Shown: positions 1-7,392, counted from the stretch's first letter. The stretch: DNA of 26,315 nucleotides from CAZDXB01 sp964509335 (GCA_964509335.1 CAZDXB010000034.1:1-26315); one strand, 5' to 3'. Numbers and translations are program-made. The notes: generated from the letters alone by a model not told the origin.

Positions 1-308
1 ACGGAATCTATATGCTCGACCGCTCGACTGAAGTCCAAACGGAAATTAAACGAAAAGAAATGTTTGCTTACCCCAACCCCTTCTCCGAGCGAACGCAAAT
101 AAAATTCACGCTCGAGAAGCCCGCTCAAGTAAAACTTACGGTTTACGACGCGTTTGGGCGCAAGGTAACCGATTTGCTCGACGAGCGGCTGGAGACGGGC
201 GAGCGCTCAGTCGCCTTCGAGCCGCGCGGCTTGCCCAGCGGGATATATTATTGCGTTCTAAGAGCCGGCGAGCGCTCGGAGACGGCGAAGTTGGTGGTGG
301 TGAAGTAG
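1..308 (+). CDS. 3' end of a T9SS-secreted protein (partial), probably a propeller paralogue
   Basis: The reading frame is open to the left edge of the window (first full codon at base 3), so only about 100 C-terminal residues are seen. The ATG at 12 is not a convincing start because the frame continues upstream through Gly-Ile-Tyr. From about base 67 the product is a complete T9SS type-A C-terminal sorting domain: AYPNPFSERTQIKF, then VYDAFGRKV, and LPSGIYYCVLRAG near the end. In the known system this domain directs a protein across the outer membrane and is cleaved by the PorU sortase. The nearly identical tail on the gene at 1805-3127, and the GIY preceding the tail as in the end of a propeller blade, suggest the missing N-terminal part is also a propeller. 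That last point is inference. Confidence 0.85.
   Translation, partial: GIYMLDRSTEVQTEIKRKEMFAYPNPFSERTQIKFTLEKPAQVKLTVYDAFGRKVTDLLDERLETGERSVAFEPRGLPSGIYYCVLRAGERSETAKLVVVK
67..308 (+). repeat. T9SS sorting-domain DNA repeat, copy A
   Basis: This segment aligns without gaps to 2886-3127 at a constant offset of 2819 bases. Bases 216-298 are identical to 3035-3117, 83 in a row. Upstream of that the copies differ mostly by scattered single changes, several of them at third codon positions. The module is clearly richer in G and C than the AT-rich gene bodies beside it. Strong sequence identity at silent positions points to recent duplication or gene conversion of the sorting-domain cassette. Confidence 0.9.
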
Positions 309-335
309 AAGTGAATAATGAATAAGGAAAATTTT

Positions 336-1802
336 ATGATAAAAGAAAATAACGACTATCAGAAGTATAAAAGCGCCGTAGAGCAGAACAACAAAGAAAG
401 CCCGACGCGCTCGCCGACATACAGCCCTACCGGCGCGCCGACAAGCGGATGCGTAAGTTGCGGACTCGACCTATTGTCGCCGGGCATCAGCAAAGCGGAA
501 ATAGAAAACTCGCCGAGCTATCAGTTGATAAACGGGACGGCGAAGAAACCGGGAATGCAGTATGCTGACGATCCTTGTACTCCTAAACCAAACGGAACGT
601 TTCAATATCCGAACCTTAATCAATACATCAAAGACTATCTAAGAACAACCCCTATCAATGAAAATTGTATAATTAATTTGCTTTTTCATCCAACTCTAAC
701 TTATCCGCCGCCGCTTTATTTACCGGAACCTATAAGAGTTGATTTAAGAGAATGTTGTAACGCGTTAACTAAGTCGATATGGTGCGCGAAAAGAGGCGAT
801 GTTGAAGCTATTGAATCGGCTTACGACGCGTTTAAGAAATGCGTTGAAAAAAAAATAAATAACGCTATAGACGATTTTTATAGAAATCATCCTGATATTT
901 ATCAGGCATTTCCCATACAATTACACGAACAAATTCAGGAAATATATAGAAAGATTGAAGACGATAAGATTGATTATACAAATAGGGTTAAAAACGGAGA
1001 TGGATACCTCCCCCATTCAACGGGAAACAAAGATAGCTGTATATGCGGCGGCGACGTTCCTACTATATGTTGCCAGCCATACGAAGTTGATGAATATGGC
1101 AATTACAAAAGAGACGAACAAGGGAACTTTATAAAATTAAAGGAATGCTGGTGTCTAGACGGCGCTCTTAAGAATTTATGCATTGAAGATTGCATGAAGC
1201 ACAAGGCTATGGTTATAGTACAAAACAACAAGGAAATAATTGATAAACAAATTAACGACAAAAGTAAAAAAATGGCTCATATTATAAAAAAGTACTATAG
1301 TCAGTCCTACGAAATGGTTGATGATGGCGTTTTTTATGATGAAGCTATTGATCATTTAAATACTAAAGATGGATTTGTTTATAATTTATTAGGGCGGAAT
1401 TATGATGTTTCAAGTTACCTTTGCGGTATTACTCTAACTAAACCGAACGAAGATTTCTTTGAACTTAAAGATATTTGGCTTTTGTTCATACATTTAAGGC
1501 ACTGCGAAAAAGAGGGTTTTGAAAACGTTATAAAAAACGGTTTTCTTCTGATTTTAGCTAAAGAAGATAAAGCATTTTATATTGCCGTTAGAGATTATAA
1601 AACGTTTATTGATTTCATAAATAATCTTATTGATAAGTTAGATTTAAAATCTGAAAGCAATGAAGTTACAATGGCTAAAATAATTGGACATATAGAAAAA
1701 ATGATCAATGAAATAAAAGATAAAAATAATATTTCCTACAAGAAAGCTTTTATCGAATTATTTGATATGTATTTTAATTTTGGAGAATTTGAAAGGGGGT
1801 AA
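336..1802 (+). CDS. Cysteine-rich protein of unknown function
   Basis: I do not recognise this 488-residue protein. I chose the ATG at 336 over the in-frame ATG at 318 because AAGGAAA (324-330) sits about 5 bases before it, whereas nothing like a ribosome site precedes 318. The N-terminus has no signal peptide and no membrane segment. Near residues 22-38 is a low-complexity stretch with three S/A-PT repeats. Eighteen cysteines are present, sixteen of them between about residues 39 and 286, many as pairs: CVSC, CC, CIC, CC, CWC and C-x3-C. The C-terminal 200 residues are Lys/Asp/Ile-rich and look helical. The first ~200 coding bases are GC-richer than the rest. It lies between two T9SS genes, in the same frame as the stop of the first and 2 bases before the proposed start of the second, so it is probably co-transcribed with them. 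Metal binding or a disulfide-rich structure are possibilities, not conclusions. Confidence 0.75.
   Translation: MIKENNDYQKYKSAVEQNNKESPTRSPTYSPTGAPTSGCVSCGLDLLSPGISKAEIENSPSYQLINGTAKKPGMQYADDPCTPKPNGTFQYPNLNQYIKDYLRTTPINENCIINLLFHPTLTYPPPLYLPEPIRVDLRECCNALTKSIWCAKRGDVEAIESAYDAFKKCVEKKINNAIDDFYRNHPDIYQAFPIQLHEQIQEIYRKIEDDKIDYTNRVKNGDGYLPHSTGNKDSCICGGDVPTICCQPYEVDEYGNYKRDEQGNFIKLKECWCLDGALKNLCIEDCMKHKAMVIVQNNKEIIDKQINDKSKKMAHIIKKYYSQSYEMVDDGVFYDEAIDHLNTKDGFVYNLLGRNYDVSSYLCGITLTKPNEDFFELKDIWLLFIHLRHCEKEGFENVIKNGFLLILAKEDKAFYIAVRDYKTFIDFINNLIDKLDLKSESNEVTMAKIIGHIEKMINEIKDKNNISYKKAFIELFDMYFNFGEFERG
1791..1799 (+). promoter_or_regulatory. Strong Shine-Dalgarno site that favours an ATT start
   Basis: GAAAGGGGG lies within the last codons of the preceding gene, and five bases (TAATC) separate it from the ATT at 1805. 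It is too far (23 bases) from the TTG at 1823. It is one of the best ribosome sites in the window, and it is what decides the start choice for the propeller gene. Confidence 0.6.
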
Positions 1803-1804
1803 TC

Positions 1805-3127
1805 ATTAAGCCATTCATTATATTGTTATTATCCTACGCTCTATCGCTTTATCATACAAGCGGGCAAAATCCCGAGTGGAAAAAAGTTGATGTTAATTAT
1901 AAAGGTGAAGAATGTGTTTTACATAAACCTATTTTAGATAATGAAGGCAATATTTTATTTGGGTCATCTAGTTGTGGTTTAGTTAAATACGATTATAAGA
2001 ACTTCATATTTTATGATTCTACAAACTCTTGCATACCAGTCAATAGCGTTATTCCAATATTAGTAGATAATAATAATGATATTTGGTTGAAATTAGTAAA
2101 ATTTATTTATGATACAAACGGCATTTATAAAGGAAACATATATTTAGGCGTTATGAAAACCGATTTAAAAAATTGTACGCTTTACGATTCTTCGAATTGC
2201 GCATTGTTCGGAAATGAAATTGAATGCGCGGCTTTAGATTCTAACGGCGCTTGTTGGTTTAGCGTAAAAGCGCCTAGTAAATATAAATGGGGACTTATGA
2301 AATATGAAGACGGGGTTTGGAGTGAATTCGTTTATCCCAGTTCTTTTCTCCCGAGAAATACAGTCGTTACTTGTATGTCGGTTGCTCCAAATAATACTAT
2401 TTATTTCGGAAGCGTATTGGGATTAGCGAAAATGACTTTTGGCAAGTGCGAAATTATAGATAACAAGAATTTACTTAGTAAATCAATTAAAAGTATGGAA
2501 TTAGATTTAAACGAGGAATTATGGATATCTAATCTTTACGGAATCGTTCATTATGACGGGGAGAATTGGATAAAATACGATACTTCAACTCATAAAGAAT
2601 TGCCCGCTGTAGATCAGTCAACTTACAATGAAATTGCCGTTGACAGCGCAAATAACATCTGGTCAAATTCACCCAACTATTATGAACTAATAAAAATAAA
2701 TGACGACGAAATTTCCTTTTTGAATGAAAACAATTCGCCGTTGAAAGACGTTTTTATACGTCATTTTGGGGTAGATAAATTCAACAATTTATGGATTACC
2801 ACATGCGATGGATTGTTTGTTTATCAAGAAGGCGGGATTATTCTTAATTCCGAAGACTTTAAAAAACGTCAGAGTAAAACAATCGCCTACCCCAACCCCT
2901 TATCCGAGCGAACGCGAATAAAATTCACGCTTGAAAAGCCCTCTAGAGCGAAGCTAACGGTTTACGACGCTTTCGGGCGCAAGGTAGCCGATTTGCTCGA
3001 CGAGCGGTTGGAAGCGGGCGAGCGCTCGGTCGCGTTCGAGCCGCGCGGCTTGCCCAGCGGGATATATTATTGCGTTCTAAGAGCCGGCGAGCGCTCGGAG
3101 ACGGCGAAGTTGGTGGTTGTGAAGTAG
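1805..3127 (+). CDS. Secreted seven-bladed propeller protein with T9SS sorting tail
   Basis: Predicted extracellular or surface protein. Starting at ATT 1805 gives a textbook signal peptide, (M)KPFIILLLSYALSLYHTSG, followed by Gln, the usual first mature residue in FCB bacteria. The only common start codon nearby is TTG 1823, which would remove the positive n-region and half the hydrophobic core. Seven repeats of the type D-x-x-x-x-I/L-W/F then a GL-xx-Y turn follow (for example DKFNNLWITTCDGLFVY), matching the two-component-regulator propeller (Reg_prop) repeat and enough for one closed beta-propeller. Residues from about 360 form the T9SS type-A tail: AYPNPLSERTRIKF, VYDAFGRKV, GLPSGIYYCVLRAG. 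No kinase or other signalling domain is attached, so this is a free secreted propeller of unknown ligand. The body is AT-rich and the tail GC-rich. Confidence 0.85.
   Translation: MKPFIILLLSYALSLYHTSGQNPEWKKVDVNYKGEECVLHKPILDNEGNILFGSSSCGLVKYDYKNFIFYDSTNSCIPVNSVIPILVDNNNDIWLKLVKFIYDTNGIYKGNIYLGVMKTDLKNCTLYDSSNCALFGNEIECAALDSNGACWFSVKAPSKYKWGLMKYEDGVWSEFVYPSSFLPRNTVVTCMSVAPNNTIYFGSVLGLAKMTFGKCEIIDNKNLLSKSIKSMELDLNEELWISNLYGIVHYDGENWIKYDTSTHKELPAVDQSTYNEIAVDSANNIWSNSPNYYELIKINDDEISFLNENNSPLKDVFIRHFGVDKFNNLWITTCDGLFVYQEGGIILNSEDFKKRQSKTIAYPNPLSERTRIKFTLEKPSRAKLTVYDAFGRKVADLLDERLEAGERSVAFEPRGLPSGIYYCVLRAGERSETAKLVVVK
2886..3127 (+). repeat. T9SS sorting-domain DNA repeat, copy B
   Basis: Partner of the segment at 67-308 (gap-free, 83 identical consecutive bases at 3035-3117). 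The boundary with the unrelated, AT-rich propeller body is at about base 2885. The third T9SS gene of the window (tail about 25910-26143) has the same domain but is clearly diverged in sequence, so the near-identity of these two copies is not simply a family constraint. Confidence 0.9.
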
Positions 3128-3132
3128 GCTTA

Positions 3133-3165
3133 ACTCATCCGATAACTCCGAGTCATCGGATGAGT
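3133..3165 (+). terminator. Hairpin after the propeller gene, possible terminator or REP-like element
   Basis: ACTCATCCGAT (3133-3143) is perfectly complementary to ATCGGATGAGT (3155-3165), with an 11-base loop. It begins 6 bases after the propeller stop codon. There is no T-tract after it on the plus strand (A-rich instead), so it is not a classical intrinsic terminator in that direction. It may stabilise the mRNA 3' end or belong to the hairpin cluster that follows. Confidence 0.5.
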
Positions 3166-3173
3166 AAAAATAA

Positions 3174-3237
3174 AGGAAAAAATCGCAGGGGCTGAAGATT
3201 TTCAGCCACTACCAACTCCGCCCTAAAGGACGGAGTT
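3174..3237 (-). terminator. Double hairpin and T-tract at the end of the Lpt permease gene
   Basis: Read on the minus strand, the Lpt permease stop codon is followed by two hairpins: one over 3214-3237 (7 bp plus a C-A mismatch and 2 more pairs, loop TAAA on the plus strand) and one over 3190-3207 (GGCTGAA paired to TTCAGCC, 4-base loop). After a short CCTGCGA spacer comes TTTTTT, then CC and another T-rich run. This looks like an intrinsic terminator for the minus-strand gene. The first hairpin overlaps the stop codon (3236-3238), which suggests that a repeat element was inserted at the gene end. Confidence 0.6.
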
Positions 3238-4597
3238 AGTGATTTTTCGCTCTGAAAAACTTCGAGAAAAATCGTTTACCCGGGACGCGGAGCGACTCGT
3301 TGTTTACTTTCGTTACTAGAATAATTCCCATAATAGACGTAAGGATATTGCCGAGCCACATACTAAAAACGGGATGCATAAATCCCCTGTCGGCGAGCTT
3401 CTCGCCGCCAATCAAACACGCCCAGTAAAATATATAAAATCCAATGCTAATAGACGCGCTTACGCCGAAATTCCCCCTCTTCGTCATAATACCAAGCGGA
3501 CAACCGACGAGAATAAACACAATGCAAGCGAACGGAATAGCGTATTTTTTATGTATTTCTACGAGATATTGTCGCTCCCTTTTCTCGTAATCTTCCTTTC
3601 TCATTATCTCGGCGCTCAAATTCGACCGCAAAAACGACAGCCTTTTCTTTACGTTCTGCAGCGTTTCCAATTCGGTAGTGTCTTTAGTAGCTTCCATCAC
3701 TGCCGAAGTGTCGGCGCCGATTAAATAATTATAATGGCTCTTTATCTTGTTTCTGATTTTTTGCGCGAACTCTCTTTGCTTCTCTCTGGCGCTCTCTACT
3801 ATTTTTTCCATATCCTTTATTCTCATTTCGCGGTCGCCCCGACTGATGGCGGCTTCGTCGGTTCGTTTAAGCGCGAACCCTCTGGCGCCTATAAGTATTC
3901 GGTACTTTTCGAAATCGACTTTGCGGTAATCTTCCAAATGATTTACTTCGATTTTATGTATTTCGCCGTCGTATAAGTCTAAAATTAGCTTCGACATACC
4001 GGGAGAGAAATTCGCTATTCCCGTGTCCGCTGAAACGACGTTTATTTCATCGCCGCGTCGGGTGTCGTAAATCGTTACGTCCTCCATAGCCCCCGTCAAC
4101 GAATCAACCCGGCGCGCCAAAATAGTATAGCCTTCGAGCTGCTGCGAAAATTGCCCGGGCTTGATGGAAAATGTCGGCTTTTTGCGTTTAATATCCATCA
4201 TCAAAACTTTCGCTCGATGGTTTGCTTCCGGCAGAACGTAATCGTTGAACCAAAAAAGAAAAACGGTCAGGAAAACGCCGGCTAAAAGCAAGGGCTTCAT
4301 CATACCTATCAAATTACCGCCGCTGGTCTTTATTATCATCACTTCGTAAGCGGAAGACATATTGCCGAACGTCATCAAAGTCGAGAATAAAACGCCCATA
4401 GGAACGGCTAGCACTACCATCCAAGAAAGATTGTAAACGATTAGCTGTATAATCACCCACTCGCTTAAGCCTTTGCCCACGAGTTGGTCGATATTGTTAA
4501 AAAGAAACTGGAATAAAAACAGGAACATCACTACGCAAGTCCCAAAAATGAACGGCGCGATGTGCATCCTTAATATATATCCGCTAACTATCTTCAT
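3236..4597 (-). CDS. LptF/LptG-family LPS-export permease
   Basis: A 453-residue inner-membrane permease of the YjgP/YjgQ family. In the known Lpt system, LptF and LptG form the transmembrane core of the ABC transporter that extracts LPS from the inner membrane for delivery through LptC-LptA-LptD. Three hydrophobic segments at about 13-35, 48-75 and 99-120 and three at about 352-370, 378-398 and 406-430 flank a large beta-rich periplasmic domain, the family's standard layout. A charged, probably coiled stretch (about 260-345) precedes TM4. I chose ATG 4597 because MKIVSGYILRMHIAPFIFG is the usual LptF/G beginning; an upstream in-frame TTG at 4621 would add eight residues. No partner lptF/G or lptB is in the window, so F versus G is undecided. 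The family needs an outer membrane with LPS or a similar glycolipid. Confidence 0.9.
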   Translation of the reverse strand: MKIVSGYILRMHIAPFIFGTCVVMFLFLFQFLFNNIDQLVGKGLSEWVIIQLIVYNLSWMVVLAVPMGVLFSTLMTFGNMSSAYEVMIIKTSGGNLIGMMKPLLLAGVFLTVFLFWFNDYVLPEANHRAKVLMMDIKRKKPTFSIKPGQFSQQLEGYTILARRVDSLTGAMEDVTIYDTRRGDEINVVSADTGIANFSPGMSKLILDLYDGEIHKIEVNHLEDYRKVDFEKYRILIGARGFALKRTDEAAISRGDREMRIKDMEKIVESAREKQREFAQKIRNKIKSHYNYLIGADTSAVMEATKDTTELETLQNVKKRLSFLRSNLSAEIMRKEDYEKRERQYLVEIHKKYAIPFACIVFILVGCPLGIMTKRGNFGVSASISIGFYIFYWACLIGGEKLADRGFMHPVFSMWLGNILTSIMGIILVTKVNNESLRVPGKRFFSKFFRAKNH

Positions 4598-4776
4598 ATC
4601 GTCTATAAATACATTCCCCAAATTTACGATAAGCCGTTAACAAATAAAAAATAAATTCGTTAAGACGGAACTCTGAGTTCGGCGGAAATGTATCTAAAGA
4701 AGAACTTTCGATTCGATTTGCCGAATCAATAGCTATTTACGATAAGAAGCGCGAATTATGCGTCGCCTGCGTTATT

Positions 4777-6273
4777 TCATTGTTTTAAATTATAGCTTTT
4801 CAGCGAGCCTTGTCTTTCTTTGGCTTTTTGCTCCCATTTTGGGACGACTGTTTCGAGTAATTTCTCTTTGTCTTCTTTTAGCTTTTCCATATCCAAACCG
4901 ATATATTTTTGCGCTTTTTCGCGTGACCAAACGTCCGGCAGGTCCGCGGGCAATTCAACTCCGAGTTTGGTAAATATAACGCTAAGCTCGCCTCTGGCTT
5001 TTTCCGCTTTTTGAATGGACGTTCCGAGAACTCGCATAGATTCTACGGGCGAGTGGAATCCCATACTGTTGGAAGCGGCGAACCAGTCCCATCTCCATTG
5101 GGCGCTCCTTATCAGTTCGAGCGGGGATTTCATTTGTTCTTCGGTAGCGCCTTTTTTCCAAGCGATTTCCGCTTCCAAATGCGCTTTGGCGATGGCTTTC
5201 TCGGCAATCATTCGGATTTGAACTACTCTATCTTGAATTTCGTAAACTGTTTCTTTCAGCTCTTCTTCGCCTTCTCTATGGCAAACTTGGCAGGAGTTGG
5301 CTATATTGTTAAGCGGGCTTTGGACATGGTGGTCGGTGTATTTTACGCCGCCTTTGACCATATACGGCATATGGCAATCGGCGCAAGCGACGCCGCGCCG
5401 ATAATGCAATCCCGTTGTGAATAATTCGTAGTCCGGATGTTGAGCTTTGAGCATATCCGCCTTGCTTAATTTATGCGTCCAGTCGGCGAATTTGTATTCG
5501 TCGTAATAGCTTTCCATAGAATCGACGCTATAGCCCTTGTCCCAAGGGAAAGTCAAGTAATTACCGTCTTTTTTGAAATAATATTCGGCGTGGCATTGCG
5601 CGCAGACTAAAGAACGCATCTCTTGGTGGCTTATATCTTCAATTTCTACGCCTCTGCGCTTTAGCGCTTCGGTGAGGGCGGGTCTCGTTATCTTTAAATT
5701 CATTGTGTTGGCTTCGTGGCAGTCGCCGCAACCTATTGGATTAACAATTTCCGACCCTCGGTCTATCCATTTCGCGTCGTAGAATTCTTTTACGCCGATT
5801 TCGTTCATTAGACGCGGCACGTCGGGGCTTTTACAAGTCCAGCAGGTGGCGGGCATTGGGCTGTCTTTTACGCCGCCTGTGCGCAATATCTCTCTAATGT
5901 CTTTGATGGCGTAGGCGTGCCCGCGCGCTTGATTATATTCTTTGGAAAAACCGTAGCCCGCCCATAACGTTACTAGAGTCGGGTATTTGTCGAGATAGTA
6001 AATCATACCCGAGCCGTAGTATTTACTGCGAAAATTTGTATCCAGCGTTTTCATATAAGATTCGTATTCGTTAGGGAAGCTCTCTCCCCATACTTCGTTG
6101 CGCGTTTCCCATTGGTCGATTTCTTTGACGTTTTGGAGACGTGAGACGGTTTCGGCGCGTCTTTCAATTATTGTCGAAGCAAACAATCCCAGAAGGAATA
6201 CGACTATTACGGTTAAAACAAAGATGAGAACGGTCAATCCGCGTTTTTTCTTAGGTTTATTTTCGTTATTCAT
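4777..6273 (-). CDS. nrfA: Ammonia-forming cytochrome c nitrite reductase NrfA
   Basis: Catalyses six-electron reduction of nitrite to ammonium in the periplasm, using electrons from NrfH. The 498-residue product has an N-terminal basic patch and hydrophobic segment (about 14-36) acting as signal or anchor. It carries the diagnostic lysine-ligated active-site haem motif CWTCK (144-148) and four CxxCH motifs: CGDCH (182), CAQCH (224), CADCH (297) and CQVCH (328). Residues matching the E. coli active and calcium sites are visible: Arg117 (in ARGHAY), Glu230-Tyr231 (HAEYYF), and Lys276, Gln278 and His279 (LKAQHP). All key residues are present, so it should be active. It lies 25 bases after nrfH in the same direction, forming an nrfHA operon. 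Confidence 0.97.
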   Translation of the reverse strand: MNNENKPKKKRGLTVLIFVLTVIVVFLLGLFASTIIERRAETVSRLQNVKEIDQWETRNEVWGESFPNEYESYMKTLDTNFRSKYYGSGMIYYLDKYPTLVTLWAGYGFSKEYNQARGHAYAIKDIREILRTGGVKDSPMPATCWTCKSPDVPRLMNEIGVKEFYDAKWIDRGSEIVNPIGCGDCHEANTMNLKITRPALTEALKRRGVEIEDISHQEMRSLVCAQCHAEYYFKKDGNYLTFPWDKGYSVDSMESYYDEYKFADWTHKLSKADMLKAQHPDYELFTTGLHYRRGVACADCHMPYMVKGGVKYTDHHVQSPLNNIANSCQVCHREGEEELKETVYEIQDRVVQIRMIAEKAIAKAHLEAEIAWKKGATEEQMKSPLELIRSAQWRWDWFAASNSMGFHSPVESMRVLGTSIQKAEKARGELSVIFTKLGVELPADLPDVWSREKAQKYIGLDMEKLKEDKEKLLETVVPKWEQKAKERQGSLKSYNLKQ

Positions 6274-6298
6274 AGTTGATTTTATATAGTTAATAAAC

Positions 6299-6838
6299 TT
6301 ACTTTATTTCCGGTTTTAGAAAGTGATACGTTACCGACAAGCTGTGAGTTCTTCCATGCGGCGTATGTCTGTGGCAACTCCAGCACAAATGCCCTTCGCC
6401 GCGCTTGAAATTTCGCCCGGTAACGTTTGCTACGCTTACGGTTTCCACTTGCCTGATATGGCATCTTTTGCAGTTTTCTTGAACGACTTCCGTCCCCGCT
6501 TGGTTTATTTTAATAACTTGAGGTTCCAGCCCCAGAGTGAAAATTGCCGCGTGCCTCGCGCCGTCCTTCGCCTTAAAGTAGTATTTGGCGGCGACGTTAT
6601 TATGCGGGACGTGGCAGTCGTTGCAGTTCGTAAATTCTCTGTGCGAGCTATGCGCCCAAGTAGCGTAAGCGGGACGCATAATATGACAGTTGTAGCAGGT
6701 TTCCGGCTCGTCGGAAAGATAAGATACGGCGTTAGATAAGTATAGTATCGTGAATATCAACCCTACGCCGACGCCCGAAGCTAGCGCGAACGGAATCGCC
6801 CATTTTCCTTTTAGTATTTCCCTTAATCCTTTACCCAT
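6299..6838 (-). CDS. nrfH: NrfH, tetrahaem quinol dehydrogenase of nitrite ammonification
   Basis: A 179-residue NapC/NirT-family membrane-anchored cytochrome c. It takes electrons from menaquinol and passes them to NrfA. One transmembrane helix (about 13-35) precedes four haem motifs: CYNCH with Met two residues on (48-54, the NrfH-type CxxCHxM haem 1), CNDCH (72), CKRCH (123) and CWSCH (152). Length and motif spacing fit the family. It is the first gene of the nrfHA pair. The arrangement (nrfHA with no nrfBCD) is the one found in delta- and epsilon-proteobacteria and in FCB bacteria rather than in E. coli. No good Shine-Dalgarno site is near the ATG; GAGGA lies about 17 bases away. Confidence 0.96.
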   Translation of the reverse strand: MGKGLREILKGKWAIPFALASGVGVGLIFTILYLSNAVSYLSDEPETCYNCHIMRPAYATWAHSSHREFTNCNDCHVPHNNVAAKYYFKAKDGARHAAIFTLGLEPQVIKINQAGTEVVQENCKRCHIRQVETVSVANVTGRNFKRGEGHLCWSCHRHTPHGRTHSLSVTYHFLKPEIK

Positions 6839-6872
6839 TTTAAAAGACTTTTTTGTCCTCTTTAACTTATAA

Positions 6873-6901
6873 AAATTATGAAATTATTTTGACAAAGTCA
6901 A
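6873..6901 (-). promoter_or_regulatory. Candidate nrfHA promoter with an embedded palindrome
   Basis: On the minus strand TTGACT (6901-6896) is followed after 17 bases by TAATTT (6878-6873); CATAAT at 15-base spacing is an alternative -10. The start of nrfH would be about 28 bases from the predicted transcription start. The -35 element is part of a 13-base palindrome, TTGACAAAGTCAA (6889-6901), whose half sites resemble CRP/FNR-type TTGAx but with a 3-base rather than 4-base spacer. A regulator binding there would cover the -35. Regulator identity is unknown. Confidence 0.4.
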
Positions 6902-7000
6902 CTTTTACTATATTAATTCTTGTTAATATTTTAGATAGATATAAATTTCTTTTTGTTGGCATATTTCTGGGGTCCGCTTGCCGAGGATTCAAGTAGGGAG

Positions 7001-7031
7001 TTGATTATTCATTAATAAACGGAATAATCAA
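7001..7031. repeat. Inverted repeat between the repeat-protein gene and nrfHA
   Basis: TTGATTATT (7001-7009) pairs perfectly with AATAATCAA (7023-7031) across a 13-base loop. It lies 14 bases after the stop of the minus-strand repeat-protein gene, so it could end that transcript, although no T-tract follows in that direction. It contains TTGAT/ATCAA half sites, but their spacing is far from that of an FNR-type operator. Confidence 0.45.
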
Positions 7032-7044
7032 TATAAATTTTAGA

Positions 7045-7296
7045 CTATTTGCCGTTCTTTCTTTTCAATTTTTCGTATCTCTCACGGGCTCTTTTAATAG
7101 TCGCCTGCCGATAGCTTTCGTCGCTATGGTAGCGCTTTTTTGCGTTTTTTAACGTCTTTTTACGATACTCGTCGTCAATATGATATCTCTCTCTGTAGCG
7201 TTTCTTGATTTTCTCTCTGAATTCTTTGTCTTCTTCGTATCTTTTTTTTAAACCGGTGAGGATTTCTTTGCGACGATGTTGATAATACTCGTTCAT
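7045..7296 (-). CDS. Small basic protein made of an 18-residue repeat, unknown function
   Basis: The 83-residue product is dominated by Lys, Arg, Glu and Tyr and has no signal or membrane segment. It consists of three full repeats and one partial copy with an exact 18-residue period, starting at Arg-Tyr 19, 37, 55 and 73. The consensus is RY-x-x-D-x-E-Y/F-R-x-x-x-x-K-x-A/Y-K/R-x. A period of 18 equals five helical turns, so a long straight charged helix is likely. Similar RYxxDPEYR-type repeats occur in hypothetical proteins of phages and large bacterial genes, but I know no function for them. It is a lone gene with unrelated flanks. Nucleic-acid binding is plausible from the charge but unproven. 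Confidence 0.75.
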   Translation of the reverse strand: MNEYYQHRRKEILTGLKKRYEEDKEFREKIKKRYRERYHIDDEYRKKTLKNAKKRYHSDESYRQATIKRARERYEKLKRKNGK

Positions 7297-7392
7297 TTTA
7301 TTTCACGAGAAAGTTAAACACATTAATTAAATAGATATAAGCTATATCAAAAAATAACAAAATTTTTTAATGTTTCAAACTTTTGTTTTTTT

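Noticed and set aside
318..335. ATG at 318 as the start of the cysteine-rich gene
   Set aside because: No ribosome site precedes it, while AAGGAAA lies at good distance before the in-frame ATG at 336.
3374..3976. Several plus-strand open frames opposite the Lpt permease gene
   Set aside because: They are antisense shadows of a well-supported membrane protein, with no ribosome sites or family resemblance.
7001..7031. TTGATTATT/AATAATCAA as an FNR operator
   Set aside because: The half sites are separated by far more than the four bases expected, and the site is closer to the end of the repeat-protein gene than to the nrfHA promoter.
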